This document shows positions 17,394 through 27,949 of a DNA stretch of 64,000 nucleotides, one piece after another. The stretch comes from Mesorhizobium sp. M1E.F.Ca.ET.045.02.1.1 (GTDB lineage Bacteria; Pseudomonadota; Alphaproteobacteria; Rhizobiales; Rhizobiaceae): the NCBI RefSeq assembly GCF_003952485.1, contig NZ_CP034447.1:2294001-2358000 (forward strand). The letters run 5' to 3'. The stretch's first letter is position 1. Each line of letters opens with the position of its first letter. Below the pieces are notes generated by a model, which searched no databases, was not told the origin of the DNA, and saw only the letters and a list, made by a program, of their open reading frames with translations. The translations under genes were made by a program, and so were the position numbers.

Positions 17394-17870
17394 TCAGATC
17401 AAAGCCATGATGAAGCATGCCATCGCCACGATCGCGGTGATGGTGCGGACATGGTTCCACATCACCCATTCGCTCAGATAGTTTGTCCATACCGTGGCGC
17501 CGTTCGCGCTCGCCGGATCGACGGCAGCGAGCGCGTCGTTGAGCGGCACGTTGAAGACCATGGTCACGATCGGGTTGCCGATCAGGTAGATCACAGCGCC
17601 GGCAAGCAGCCAGAACGAGCCCGGCTGGCTCCAGCCCATGATGGCGGCCGCGATCAGCGCCAGGCAGATCAGGCCGGTGCCGAAGAGCGCCGTCATGAAG
17701 GTCGGCGTGATCACGGTGACGTTGATCGAATTCATTGCGGCGATGCCGCCCGCCGCCGGCAGCCGGGCAAATGCCGGCATGACGAAGTTCGAGAAGGCGA
17801 AAAAGACGCCGCCGACGACGCCGGAGCCGATCGCGGCGATGAAAATGACGGTAGGAAGAAGTTTCATCAT
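17394..17870 (-). CDS. DUF1772-domain integral membrane protein
   Basis: The product has 158 residues from ATG 17870 (GGGAG upstream). Four hydrophobic segments are visible, at about 6-28, 52-75, 83-103 and 138-157. The spacing and FSNFVMPAFARLP, NPIVTMVFNVPLNDAL and WVMWNHVRTITAIVA match DUF1772, the family that includes anthrone-oxygenase-like proteins. Activity cannot be predicted. It is divergent from a TetR regulator gene 130 bp away. Confidence 0.85.
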   Translation of the reverse strand: MMKLLPTVIFIAAIGSGVVGGVFFAFSNFVMPAFARLPAAGGIAAMNSINVTVITPTFMTALFGTGLICLALIAAAIMGWSQPGSFWLLAGAVIYLIGNPIVTMVFNVPLNDALAAVDPASANGATVWTNYLSEWVMWNHVRTITAIVAMACFIMALI

Positions 17871-18000
17871 GTCGGTTGCTCCCGTTTCGGTTAGCGCGAA
17901 GTGGTTTTTCAAAACATGAGGAACACTCACATTTGCAGAACGTGATAAACCCTCATATCTTGCGAGTCAAGCCGTTCGAAGAACCGAATTAGAGCTGGCC
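17871..18000. promoter_or_regulatory. Divergent control region, DUF1772 gene / TetR gene
   Basis: This AT-richer 130-bp region holds the promoters of both genes. ATGAGG (17918-17923) and CCTCAT (17952-17957) form a widely spaced inverted pair, and ACACTCACATTTGCAGAACGTGA lies between. TetR proteins usually bind such a region, but I cannot define the operator exactly. Confidence 0.4.
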
Positions 18001-18642
18001 ATGAAAGACAAAGCAGCCGGGAGTGCCGATCAGGCCGCGATTGCTTCGCCGCGGCGGGCGCCGACCCAGCAGCGCAGCCGCGAACGGGTCGAGCGCATGC
18101 TTGCGGCGGCCTCGGCTTTGATTGCCGAGCAGGGCAGCGACGCCATGCGCATGGGAGAAGTGGCGGAGCGGGCGGGTGTGTCGATCGGCTCGCTCTACCA
18201 GTTCTTCCCGGACAAGCGGGCGATCGTCTGGGCGCTTGCCGAGCGCTACACCGCCGAAAGCCAGGCCTGCATTGCGGCGGCGCTGAAGGATGTCAGCGAT
18301 GCCGAAGGCCTCAGCCAAGCGTTTTCGGAACTGGTCGACATCTACTACCGGCTGTTCCTGGCCGAGCCGGTGATACGCGACATCTGGTCGGGCACGCAGG
18401 CCGACAAGGCGCTGCGCGAACTTGAGCTCGCCGACAGCCGCGCCAATGCCGAATTCCTCGTCGCGGTGCTGAAGCGGCTGCGTCCCGATGCCGATCCAGT
18501 CGCACTGGAGACGACGGCATTCCTCGTCTGGCAGATGGGCGAGGCCGCCATGCGGCTGGCGATCTCCGTCGATCGCGAGGAAGGCGACAGGCTGGTCGCA
18601 GCCTATAAGCGCATGGCGCTGAGGGAATTGGTGGGTGGGTAG
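18001..18642 (+). CDS. TetR-family transcriptional regulator
   Basis: The product has 213 residues. The N-terminal helix-turn-helix is clear: QQRSRERVERMLAAASALI, then GEVAERAGVSIGSLYQFFPDKRAIV (about residues 51-75). The C-terminal ligand domain (about 90-213) is helical. It probably represses the divergent DUF1772 gene and its own gene, as is usual for this layout. The ligand is unknown. Confidence 0.92.
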   Translation: MKDKAAGSADQAAIASPRRAPTQQRSRERVERMLAAASALIAEQGSDAMRMGEVAERAGVSIGSLYQFFPDKRAIVWALAERYTAESQACIAAALKDVSDAEGLSQAFSELVDIYYRLFLAEPVIRDIWSGTQADKALRELELADSRANAEFLVAVLKRLRPDADPVALETTAFLVWQMGEAAMRLAISVDREEGDRLVAAYKRMALRELVGG

Positions 18643-18679
18643 GATGCTCCCACCCTCGACCTGGTGGGTGGGGTCACTG

Positions 18680-18769
18680 CGAAGCAGCGGGGAGGGGGCG
18701 GCGCCGGCCCCCCACCCGGACCTTCGGTCCGACCTCCCCACAAGGGGGAGGTAGGGGCAGGCGCTGCCA
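18680..18769. repeat. GC-rich palindromic intergenic repeat, family D
   Basis: The 180-bp gap between the TetR gene and rpmE contains GGCGGCGCCGG, CCCCCCACCCGGACC, a GGACCTTCGGTCC hairpin, ACCTCCCC and GGGGGAGGT in palindromic order, ending GGCGCTGCC. I judge it to be another mobile-type repeat like those elsewhere in the window. Just before it, CCCACC and GGTGGG (near 18649-18669) form another small stem. Confidence 0.7.
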
Positions 18770-18771
18770 AC

Positions 18772-18800
18772 AAAAAACCCGCCTCGAGGGCGGGTTTTTC
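18772..18800. terminator. Bidirectional terminator downstream of rpmE
   Basis: AAAAAACCCGCC, loop TCGA, GGGCGGGTTTTT: A-run, stem and T-run on both strands. It closes rpmE (minus) and could also stop readthrough from the TetR gene (plus). Confidence 0.9.
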
Positions 18801-18822
18801 AAATTCTGGAGGCGTATCCGGC

Positions 18823-19044
18823 TTAGAGGCCGAAACCTTCGAAGCGCTTCTTGAACTTGGACAGGCGGCCGCCGCGGTCGAGCAGGGTCTGCTGGCCGCC
18901 GGTCCAGGCCGGGTGCGTGGTCGGGTCGATGTCGAGGTTCATCGTGTCGCCTTCCTTGCCCCAGGTGGAGCGGGTCAGGTACTCGGTGCCGTCGGTCATG
19001 ACGACCTTGATGGTGTGGTAGTCGGGATGGATATCGGCCTTCAT
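18823..19044 (-). CDS. rpmE: 50S ribosomal protein bL31
   Basis: The product has 73 residues. [39 protein letters not shown] and the end [16 protein letters not shown] are typical alphaproteobacterial bL31. There are no cysteines, so this is the zinc-independent form and it is not a zinc store. It is transcribed on the minus strand, divergent from an ABC exporter gene, with the shared region 19045-19249. Confidence 0.97.
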   Translation of the reverse strand: MKADIHPDYHTIKVVMTDGTEYLTRSTWGKEGDTMNLDIDPTTHPAWTGGQQTLLDRGGRLSKFKKRFEGFGL

Positions 19045-19249
19045 TGTCGTGTTCCTGGCTTGCCGGCGCTGGTGACGGGCCCATGGCCTGCGTCGATGCG
19101 CCCCTTTTTAAAACTCGAAGCCGCAGCTAATGAAAAGCCACGGCTTCTAAAACGGTCGGCGAGCCTATACATCAGCCGGAATTGAATCACAAGGCCGCGG
19201 CAGGCGCATATTGTAGCGCATGACCGGCAAGCGGCCAGAGGAAACGCTC

Positions 19250-21052
<1,803 letters not shown>

Positions 21053-21089
21053 CCACGCCACAAAGTCGCCGGTTCCAGGCTGCTCCGCG

Positions 21090-22574
21090 TCAGTCGCCGT
21101 AGCGCCTGCGCAAATGCTCGGTGAAGTAGGCGGCGTTGAGCCTTTCGCCGGTGGCGCGTTCGAGCAGATCCGGCGTCGACCAGCGCGAGCCCTGGGACCA
21201 GATCCTTTTGCGGCGCCAGTCATTGATGGCGCTGAAATCGCCCTCGGCGAGATCCTCGTCCGCGGACGGGTGCTCCCTGGTGAGCGCCGCCCATTGCTGC
21301 GCCGCCATCATGGCGCCCAGCGTATAGGACGGGAAGTAGCCGAAAGCGGCACCCGGCCAATGCACGTCCTGCATCGGCCCGTCGGCCGGGTCGTCGATGG
21401 TCGACAGGCCGAGATAGTCGCGCATCTTGGCGTCCCACGCCTCGGGCAGGTCGGCGGCCTCCAGCCGGCCGGAGACGAGTTCCTGCTCGAGCTCGTAGCG
21501 CAGGATGACATGCAGCGGATAGGTGACCTCGTCGGCGTCGACGCGGATCAGGCCACGCTCGATATGGTGGACATGCGGCAGGATGTCGTCGATCGACCAT
21601 TCTTCGCAGAGATGCTTTTCGACCACCGGCAGCGCCCAGCGCCAGAAGGCGGGGTTGCGGCCGATCTGCTTCTCGACGAAGAGGCTCTGGCTCTCATGCA
21701 CGGCCATGCCGCGCGCCTTGCCGAGCGGCCAGTGCGACCAGGCTTTCGGCAGGTTCTGCTCGTAGAGCGCATGCCCGGTCTCGTGCAGCACGCCCATCAG
21801 CGCCGACAGGAAATCGGAGGTCTTGTAGCGGGTGGTGATGCGCACGTCGGTCGGTACGCCGCCGCAGAAGGGATGGTGCGACACCGACAGCGAGCCGTGC
21901 GTGAGGTCGAAGCCGACGGCCGCCATCATGGCAAGGCCGAGTTCGCGCTGACGGTCGATGGCGTAGCTGCCGGAGAGCGGCTTCAGGGGGTGTTTTGCTA
22001 GCCGCGCATCCTGCACCGCCAATGCGTGCGGCAGGAAATCACCAAGGAAGGCCTTCAGTTCGGCAAATACCGGCGTGATGTCGGCGGCACGGTTGCCTGG
22101 ATCGTATTGTTCCATCAGCGCGTCATAGGGATCGAGGCCGAGCGCGTCGGCGCGCAGCGCAGCCTCCTCCCGCACCAGTGCCACGACGCCTTCCAGCGCC
22201 GGCAGGAAGCCCGCCCAGTCGTTCTTGGCGCGCAGGTCGCGCCAAAGCTGCTCCGAGCGCATGCGCGCCGTCGTCTGGCGCTCGACGAATTCGACCGGCA
22301 GGCAGGTGAGATTGGTGTATTGCCGGCGCAGCTCCCTGACCGCGGCCTGCTGCTCGTCGCCGAGTGGCTCGGCTTCGGCGGCTGCGATCCAGTCGCCGAT
22401 CTCGGGTGCGGTCGCCTGGGCGTGCAGCATGCCGGCAAGCACCGACGTCGCTTCGGCGCGCTTCTCGCCGCCGCCAACCGCCATATGGGTCGCCTCGTCA
22501 GCGCCGAGGATGGCCAGCGCATGTTCCAGCGCTTCGAGCTTGTGGCCGAGTTCATCGAGTTTTTGGAAGGACAT
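21090..22574 (-). CDS. Carboxypeptidase M32 (thermostable carboxypeptidase Taq type)
   Basis: The product has 494 residues from ATG 22574, the family start (MSFQKLDELGHKLEALE); a frame reaching 22814 would cross the divergent promoter region. The zinc motif is HETGH in GVLHETGHALYEQ, with the glutamate ligand further on in ESQSLFVEKQIGRN. The family trims amino acids from peptide C-termini in the cytoplasm. It is convergent with the ABC exporter and divergent from a DUF1304 gene. The Shine-Dalgarno sequence is weak. Confidence 0.94.
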   Translation of the reverse strand: MSFQKLDELGHKLEALEHALAILGADEATHMAVGGGEKRAEATSVLAGMLHAQATAPEIGDWIAAAEAEPLGDEQQAAVRELRRQYTNLTCLPVEFVERQTTARMRSEQLWRDLRAKNDWAGFLPALEGVVALVREEAALRADALGLDPYDALMEQYDPGNRAADITPVFAELKAFLGDFLPHALAVQDARLAKHPLKPLSGSYAIDRQRELGLAMMAAVGFDLTHGSLSVSHHPFCGGVPTDVRITTRYKTSDFLSALMGVLHETGHALYEQNLPKAWSHWPLGKARGMAVHESQSLFVEKQIGRNPAFWRWALPVVEKHLCEEWSIDDILPHVHHIERGLIRVDADEVTYPLHVILRYELEQELVSGRLEAADLPEAWDAKMRDYLGLSTIDDPADGPMQDVHWPGAAFGYFPSYTLGAMMAAQQWAALTREHPSADEDLAEGDFSAINDWRRKRIWSQGSRWSTPDLLERATGERLNAAYFTEHLRRRYGD

Positions 22575-22721
22575 GTCGGATCTCAACTGGAAATTGGCTG
22601 GCGGGAAAAGATACCAACGCGCAGGGCTTGGCAACCCTGATCCAGCCGGTTCGGGGCAGGCCATCTTGCCTATCGATGGCGGCGCGTGATCAATGTCCGA
22701 ATCGAACGGGCGGAGGGGACA

Positions 22722-23075
22722 ATGGTCGGCAATATCCTGGTCGGGCTGGTGGCGCTGATCCACTGCTACATCGTCTATCTGGAAATGGTGCTGTGGGACA
22801 CGCCGCGCGGCCACAAGGCGTTCAACCTCAAGCCGGATTTCGCCAGCGCTTCAAAAGTGCTTGCCGCCAACCAGGGGCTCTATAACGGCTTCCTTGCCGC
22901 CGGCCTGATCTGGGGGCTTTTTCTCGGCGCGAGCGGGTTTCCGATCAAGATCTTCTTCCTGCTTTGCGTCGCCGTCGCCGGCCTTTACGGCGCGGCGACC
23001 GTCGGCCGGAAGATCCTGTTCATCCAGACGGTGCCGGCGGTGCTCGCCATCGTCGCGCTCTGGCTCGGCTGGTGA
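22722..23075 (+). CDS. DUF1304-family integral membrane protein
   Basis: The product has 117 residues from ATG 22722, preceded by GGAGGGG; the open frame to 22686 adds 12 unlikely residues. Four hydrophobic segments fill the protein, and VALIHCYIVYLEMVLWDT followed by NQGLYNGFLAAGL is the DUF1304 signature. Function unknown. It is monocistronic. Confidence 0.88.
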   Translation: MVGNILVGLVALIHCYIVYLEMVLWDTPRGHKAFNLKPDFASASKVLAANQGLYNGFLAAGLIWGLFLGASGFPIKIFFLLCVAVAGLYGAATVGRKILFIQTVPAVLAIVALWLGW

Positions 23076-23140
23076 TCGAAAAAGGACGCCCTTGAGACCA
23101 GGTCTCGCGGGCGCCAGATAGTCCCTTCTTCGGAGGACCT

Positions 23141-23185
23141 TCAGCCGTTCGGATAGTGGCCACGATCGGCGCCCGCCCATAAGGA
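23141..23185 (-). pseudogene. Duplicated C-terminal fragment of the neighbouring secreted-protein gene
   Basis: On the minus strand this stretch reads GADRGHYPNG followed by TGA, almost identical to the end of the gene at 23365-23757, which reads GADGGYYPNG and TGA. The frame is closed a short way upstream and no start or signal peptide is seen. It looks like the remnant of a tandem copy or of an alternative 3' end. The rest of the 289-bp gap holds only GC-rich palindromes such as GCGCGCCGAAAGGCGCGC. Confidence 0.5.
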
Positions 23186-23364
23186 AGCCGCTGCCGGTAT
23201 CGGCCGGCACATCACTGTCGATCAGGATTTTCGCTGTCGGGGCCGCGGGCCGAAAATCCAGCGGCGTTGAGCGCATTTTCCCGATTAAGAGGTTTGCGCG
23301 ACAGCGCCCCGCGCGCCGAAAGGCGCGCAGGCTGTCGTCAAGGGACTCGCTGCGATGGCAGAAT

Positions 23365-23757
23365 TCACCCGTTCGGATAATATCCGCCGTCCGCGCCATC
23401 GCCGATGAGCGGGCTGCTGCCCGTGGCGTTGCGCAGGCTCTGGCTCACGTCATCGAGCTGCGCCACCAACTGCTGATACCGCGAGGCCGGTATCGAGCCA
23501 TGCCCCGCCGCAGCTTCCCTTTGGGCGACGCGGCTGATACGGGCGGCCTGCCTGTGAAGGTCGCGCGCTTCGTCCGGCTTGATCTTATCCATCTGCCGTG
23601 CGGCCGTGATGCCTTGATCAACGCTCTGCGCCTGGTCGATCAGGCCTGCCGTGCGCGGGGTGTAGAAGCCGGCCGATGCGGCATAGGCGCCGGCAAACGG
23701 AACGGCGGCGACAAGTGCGGCAAGTGCCGCAGTCCTAGGTAGCTTGAAAGAGCGCAT
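23365..23757 (-). CDS. Small secreted protein of unknown function
   Basis: The product has 130 residues from ATG 23757, which has AAGGAGA seven bases upstream. A signal peptide (MRSFKLPRTAALAALVAAVPFAGAYA, residues 1-26) is followed by a helical, soluble domain (SVDQGITAARQMDKIKPDEARDLHRQAARISRVAQRE) and a Gly/Tyr-rich end GGYYPNG. No family is recognised. The spacing of charged and Ala residues suggests a helical hairpin. A short copy of its 3' end lies downstream at 23141-23185. Confidence 0.75.
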   Translation of the reverse strand: MRSFKLPRTAALAALVAAVPFAGAYAASAGFYTPRTAGLIDQAQSVDQGITAARQMDKIKPDEARDLHRQAARISRVAQREAAAGHGSIPASRYQQLVAQLDDVSQSLRNATGSSPLIGDGADGGYYPNG

Positions 23758-24014
23758 GGTTGCGTCTCCTTGTTGCTGAGGAAGGCGGCGCCGGAAACGA
23801 CCTGCCTTCCGGCCTGGGCCGTCAGGTTCCGTCGCGTCGCGATGTGGGAGGCACCGCCGGCGGTCCTCGGCCCTATAGGGAAACTTAGGAGCGGCACCTG
23901 CCAAAGTGGAATTAAAAAACGGTAATCTTTTGCGGCCTTGTCGCGCGCGCACTCTGCCCTAAAAGCCGCGTTTCGGCTGCAAACTTCTCGCTCGAACAGG
24001 GCTCCAGCGACCGC

Positions 24015-25043
24015 TCAGCGCTCGGTGAGCTTCAGTTCGATACGGCGGTTCTTGCTGCGCGCCTCATCCGTATCTGCCGGATCGAGCGGCTGGAACTCGC
24101 CGAAGCCGGCGGCGACCAGCCGGTTGGCCGGCACGCCGTTCTCTATCAAAAACTTCACCACCGAGGTCGCGCGCGCCGTCGAAAGTTCCCAGTTGTCGCG
24201 ATAGCGTCCGGTACCGGACAGCGGCTTGTTGTCGGTGTGGCCGTCGACGCGCAGCACCCAGCTGATCTCCGGCGGGATTTCCTTCTGCAATTCGATGATG
24301 GCGTCGGCGAGCTTCTTCATCTCGACCTTGCCGGCATCGTTGATCACCTCGGAGCCGGTCGGAAACAGCACCTCCGACTGGAAGACGAAGCGGTCGCCGA
24401 CGATGCGGATGTTCTCGCGGTCGGCGAGGATCTCGCGCAGCCGGCCGAAGAAATCGGAGCGGTAGCGGTTGAGCTCCTGGACGCGCTGCGCAAGCGCTAC
24501 GTTCAGGCGGCGGCCGAGGTCGGCGATCTTGGTGTTGGAGTCGCGATCGCGCTGCTCGGAGACGTTGAGCGCGTCCTCGAGCGCGCCGATCTGCTTGCGC
24601 AGCGCCGCGATCTGCTGGTTGAGGATCTCGACCTGGCTCAGCGCCTGCTGGCTGATCTGCCGCTGGTTGCTGAGCTCGCCGGACAGCGCTTCGGCGCGCT
24701 TGTTGGCCGCATCGCCGGCGCCGGCGCCTTGGTCAAGCAATTGCTGCAGACGGCTCTTTTCCGCTTCCGCCGCCGACAGCGAAGCCTGCAGGTTGGCGAG
24801 CGTATCCTCCTTGTCCTGGCTGTTCGAGCGCTCCAGCGCGAGCAACTGGGTCAGTTCGTTGATCTGCGAGTTGAGGCGGTTGAGCACCGTGTCCTTGCCG
24901 GAAATTTCGCGGCTGAGCAGGAACTGCGCCAGCACGAAGACGGTGAGCAGGAACATGATCGCCAAAAGCAGCGTCGACAGCGCGTCGACGAAGCCCGGCC
25001 AGTAGTCGATGCGGCGGTCGGCGCGCCGTCTTGCCAGCGCCAC
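24015..25043 (-). CDS. OmpA/MotB-domain inner-membrane protein (motor partner)
   Basis: The product has 342 residues, starting with GTG one base after the TGA of the upstream gene, so the two are tightly coupled. A basic N-terminus leads into one membrane helix (about 21-43). At its start, GFVDALSTLLLAIMF places Asp20 like the proton-binding Asp of MotB. A long coiled coil (about 55-190) is followed by a peptidoglycan-binding OmpA domain (about 215-342, with LRVDGHTDNKPL and SKNRRIELKLTE). With the MotA/ExbB-like partner it should form an ion-driven complex anchored in the wall. No flagellar genes are nearby. Confidence 0.88.
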   Translation of the reverse strand: MALARRRADRRIDYWPGFVDALSTLLLAIMFLLTVFVLAQFLLSREISGKDTVLNRLNSQINELTQLLALERSNSQDKEDTLANLQASLSAAEAEKSRLQQLLDQGAGAGDAANKRAEALSGELSNQRQISQQALSQVEILNQQIAALRKQIGALEDALNVSEQRDRDSNTKIADLGRRLNVALAQRVQELNRYRSDFFGRLREILADRENIRIVGDRFVFQSEVLFPTGSEVINDAGKVEMKKLADAIIELQKEIPPEISWVLRVDGHTDNKPLSGTGRYRDNWELSTARATSVVKFLIENGVPANRLVAAGFGEFQPLDPADTDEARSKNRRIELKLTER

Positions 25044-25044
25044 G

Positions 25045-26064
25045 TCAGTGGACCCCTTGCTTCTTCAGCGCGTCGGCGATCTTTTCCAGGGTGTTGCGCA
25101 TGGCCTTCTGCTCGTCGGACTGCGCCTCGACCCAGTCGCGCATGATCTGCTGCTCGGAGCGCATGTTCTTGACCAGGCCGGAGATGCCGTCGGCGAGGTT
25201 GGCCATGGCGGTGGCGACGCGCGGATTGGAGCCGCCGCCATTCTCCTGCAGGCTGCGCAGCCGCTCCGACAGCAGGCGGATCTCCTCCGACGGTTCGGCG
25301 CGGGCCGAATCCGAGACGACGATGTCGGACGATAGGTCGGTGACCGAGGACAGCCAGTTCTCGAGCTCGGTGTAGAAGCGGGTCTGGGCGCGGCCGGCCT
25401 GCAGATCGAGGAAGCCGAGCACCAGCGAGCCGGAGAGACCGAACAGAGAGGACGAGAAGGCCGTGCCCATGCCGGCGAGCGGCGCCGAAAGGCCCTGCTT
25501 CAGCGCCTCGAGCACGGCTGCGGCGTCGCCGCTGCCGGGATCGAGCGCCTCGATGGTCTCGCGGATCGAGGCGATGGTGTTGAGCAGGCCCCAGAAGGTG
25601 CCGAGCAAGCCGAGGAAGATCAGGAGGCCGACGAGATAGCGCGAGGTGTCGCGGGTTTCATCGAGGCGGGTGGCGATGGAATCGAGCATGGTGCGCATCG
25701 ACGAGGTCGAGAACGCGATCGTCGACGAGCGGCCGATCATCGCCTTCATCGGCGCCAGCAGCACCGGCTCGGTGGTCTCGGAGCCGGCACGGAAGGAATT
25801 GACCCAACGCACCTCGCGGAACAGCCGGCCGACCTGGACGAAGGCGAGCAGGATGCCGACCGCGAGCACGCCGATGATCAGCCCGTTGAGGCCGGGATTG
25901 CTGGAGAAGGCTCTCGAGATCTGGCGGGTGAGGATGGCGGCGATGAAAGCGACGATGACCAGGAAGATCACCATGGTGAGCAGGAAGACCTGCGGGCTCG
26001 ACAGCTTGTGCGGATCGTAGACCAGGACATCCGAGCGCCTGCCGAAGGATCTGAGAAAAGCCAT
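25045..26064 (-). CDS. MotA/TolQ/ExbB-like proton-channel protein
   Basis: The product has 339 residues from ATG 26064. Four membrane helices are visible, at about 26-46, 61-78, 143-164 and 196-218. The last two carry the family core: LGLLGTFWGLLNTI and LAGMGTAFSSSLFGLSGSLV. A hydrophilic C-terminal part (about 235-339) is predicted helical. It pairs with the OmpA/MotB-like gene directly downstream (TGA, one base, GTG). Function is not known; the stator unit of a wall-anchored proton-driven machine is the simplest inference. Confidence 0.88.
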   Translation of the reverse strand: MAFLRSFGRRSDVLVYDPHKLSSPQVFLLTMVIFLVIVAFIAAILTRQISRAFSSNPGLNGLIIGVLAVGILLAFVQVGRLFREVRWVNSFRAGSETTEPVLLAPMKAMIGRSSTIAFSTSSMRTMLDSIATRLDETRDTSRYLVGLLIFLGLLGTFWGLLNTIASIRETIEALDPGSGDAAAVLEALKQGLSAPLAGMGTAFSSSLFGLSGSLVLGFLDLQAGRAQTRFYTELENWLSSVTDLSSDIVVSDSARAEPSEEIRLLSERLRSLQENGGGSNPRVATAMANLADGISGLVKNMRSEQQIMRDWVEAQSDEQKAMRNTLEKIADALKKQGVH

Positions 26065-26160
26065 CCGTGCCCCGTTTCCGATGCCACCGCCGCGAATTTG
26101 TCGCAACTCTAAACGGAATTGTGACCAAATTGAATGGCGCTTGGCAATATCGCCGCAGCC

Positions 26161-26262
26161 TAAAGCGCGTCGCGCCGAAAGGTATTCGGGCGACGCGCTT
26201 TAAATCTTTGTTTGATGCATGTCGTTCTCCCAAAACCGCTGCGCACTTTGGGCGACATGCAT
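26161..26262. repeat. Composite palindromic repeat, family E, copy 1
   Basis: Two hairpins in tandem: TAAAGCGCGTCGC / GCGACGCGCTTTA (26161-26173, 26190-26202), then ATGCATGTCG / CGACATGCAT around CCCAAAACCGCTGCGCACTTTGGG (26215-26262). A near-identical composite is at 31911-32011 and the second half alone is at 46731-46776. It ends six bases from the stop of the hemolysin-III-like gene. Confidence 0.9.
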
Positions 26263-26268
26263 TGGCGC

Positions 26269-26979
26269 TCAGAACCGGCTGATCACCAGGCAGTCGACCA
26301 TGGCGGCCAGATGCAGCCCGGCGCCGGTGACGACGAAACCGTGCCAGACGGCATTGTGGAAGCGCAGGCCTTTCCAGGCGAAGAAGATGACACCCAAGGA
26401 ATAGACGATGCCGCCGGCGACGAGCAGCACGATCGAAGCTGTCGGCAGGGTCTCGACCAGCGGTCCGGCCAGTGCGATGCCGCTCCAGCCGATGGCGAGG
26501 TAGAAGACGATCGCCAGGCGGTCGTAGCGCCCGGGCAGGAACATCTTGATTGCGATCCCCATCACTGCCGCCGTCCAAACGACGATGATCATGGGCACGG
26601 TCAGCGGCGAGCCGTGGAGTTGGGCGAGGAAAGGCGTATAGGTGGCGGCGATCAGAAGATAGATCGCAGCGTGGTCGAAGCGGCGCAATATCCATTTCGC
26701 CGGCCACGATATCGGCCACAGATTGTAGGCCAGCGACACCGACAGCACGGTGAGCAGCGCCACGACGTAGAAGACCGCGGCGACATATTCACCGGGACCG
26801 GAATGGAAGGCGGCTAAAGCCAGGAAGGCCGAGCCGGCCGCGATCGCCAGCACGATGCCCACGGCATGGACAATGCCGTCGGCGATCATCTCGGCGCGCG
26901 AGTAATGCCAGCGACCCACGAAGGGGATTTCAATCTGGGTCCCGATTTTGATCTGGGAGTCTGGCCGCGCGTCGCTCAT
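26269..26979 (-). CDS. Hemolysin III / PAQR-family membrane protein
   Basis: The product has 236 residues with seven hydrophobic segments. The PAQR landmarks are present: SRAEMIADGIVHAVGIV near residue 28, LRRFDHAAIYLLIAATYTPF near 98-117 and the final histidine region FHNAVWHGFVVTGAGLHLAAM, giving the conserved Asp and His metal ligands. Despite the name, most bacterial members have no proven hemolytic role. It is co-directional with suhB but separated by 143 bp. Confidence 0.9.
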   Translation of the reverse strand: MSDARPDSQIKIGTQIEIPFVGRWHYSRAEMIADGIVHAVGIVLAIAAGSAFLALAAFHSGPGEYVAAVFYVVALLTVLSVSLAYNLWPISWPAKWILRRFDHAAIYLLIAATYTPFLAQLHGSPLTVPMIIVVWTAAVMGIAIKMFLPGRYDRLAIVFYLAIGWSGIALAGPLVETLPTASIVLLVAGGIVYSLGVIFFAWKGLRFHNAVWHGFVVTGAGLHLAAMVDCLVISRF

Positions 26980-27122
26980 GAATGATCCTGCAAGCCCCCT
27001 ATCTGGGCAGTCGCGGACCAGTATTTCAAGCTTCGGTTGCGGTTTTGCGACTACAGCCGCGCGGCCTTTCGACGCGCAAAGGGGCGCTTCAACGCGCCGT
27101 GCCCGTCGACACGAATTGCCTG

Positions 27123-27923
27123 TCAGCGGGATGCGAGCGGCTTCTTCACGGTCTTGAGCAGAGCGCGCTGGATGCCCTCGTTGCCGGCGACGACAGAGCC
27201 GCGCTCCAGCATATCCTGTCCGCCTTCGAAGTCGGAGACGAAGCCGCCCGCCTCCCGGATCAGGAGCAGGCCGGCGGCGATATCCCAGGCGGACAGGCCC
27301 ACTTCCCAGAACCCGTCCATGCGGCCGGCGGCGACGTAGGCGAGATCGAGGGAGGCGGAGCCGAGGCGGCGAACGCCGGAGACCTCGGCCATGACATTGC
27401 GCAATTCGATCAGGAAATTGCCGTGCTGGCCGCGCCCGAGATGCGGCACGCCGCAGCCGATTACGGCATCGGTAAGCTTGGCGCGGCCGGCGACCCGCAG
27501 CCGGCGGTCGTTCATGAACGCGCCGCCACCGCGCTCGGCGGTGTAGAGCTCGTCCATCGCCGGATTGTAGACGACGCCGGCGACGATCTGCCCCTGGCGC
27601 TCGAGTGCGATCGATACCGCGAAGAGCGGGATGCCGTGCAGGAAGTTGGTGGTGCCGTCGAGCGGGTCGACGATCCAGCGATGCTGGTCATCCTCGCCCG
27701 CGACGGCGCCGCGCTCCTCCATCAGGAAAGCGTAGCCGGGGCGGGCCTTGGACAGTTCGGCAAAGACGATTTCCTCCGCCTTGCGGTCGGCCTGGCTGAC
27801 ATAGTCGCCCGGTCCCTTCATCGAGACCTGCAGGTTCTGCACCTCGCCGAAATCGCGCGACAGCGAGCGGCCGGCCTTCATCGCGGCCTGGACCATGACA
27901 TTGAGGATCGCGGAGCGTGCCAT
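27123..27923 (-). CDS. suhB: Inositol-1-monophosphatase (SuhB-type)
   Basis: The product has 266 residues. The magnesium-binding motifs are WIVDPLDGTTNFLHGIPLF (about residues 81-99), EE near 64 in LMEERGAVAG, and the C-terminal LSAWDIAAGLLLIREAGG. SuhB-type enzymes hydrolyse myo-inositol phosphates and in some bacteria also act in rRNA antitermination. It starts 27 bp after the efp stop on the same strand, so the two are very likely co-transcribed. Confidence 0.94.
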   Translation of the reverse strand: MARSAILNVMVQAAMKAGRSLSRDFGEVQNLQVSMKGPGDYVSQADRKAEEIVFAELSKARPGYAFLMEERGAVAGEDDQHRWIVDPLDGTTNFLHGIPLFAVSIALERQGQIVAGVVYNPAMDELYTAERGGGAFMNDRRLRVAGRAKLTDAVIGCGVPHLGRGQHGNFLIELRNVMAEVSGVRRLGSASLDLAYVAAGRMDGFWEVGLSAWDIAAGLLLIREAGGFVSDFEGGQDMLERGSVVAGNEGIQRALLKTVKKPLASR

Positions 27924-27949
27924 TACTTTTTCTTCCTGTTGCTGGCCGT

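Noticed and set aside
24015..26064. Zorya anti-phage system (ZorA/ZorB)
   Set aside because: The MotA/MotB-like pair fits in general form, but ZorC, ZorD or ZorE-type effector genes are absent on both sides and the neighbours are housekeeping genes. Kept only as a motor pair.
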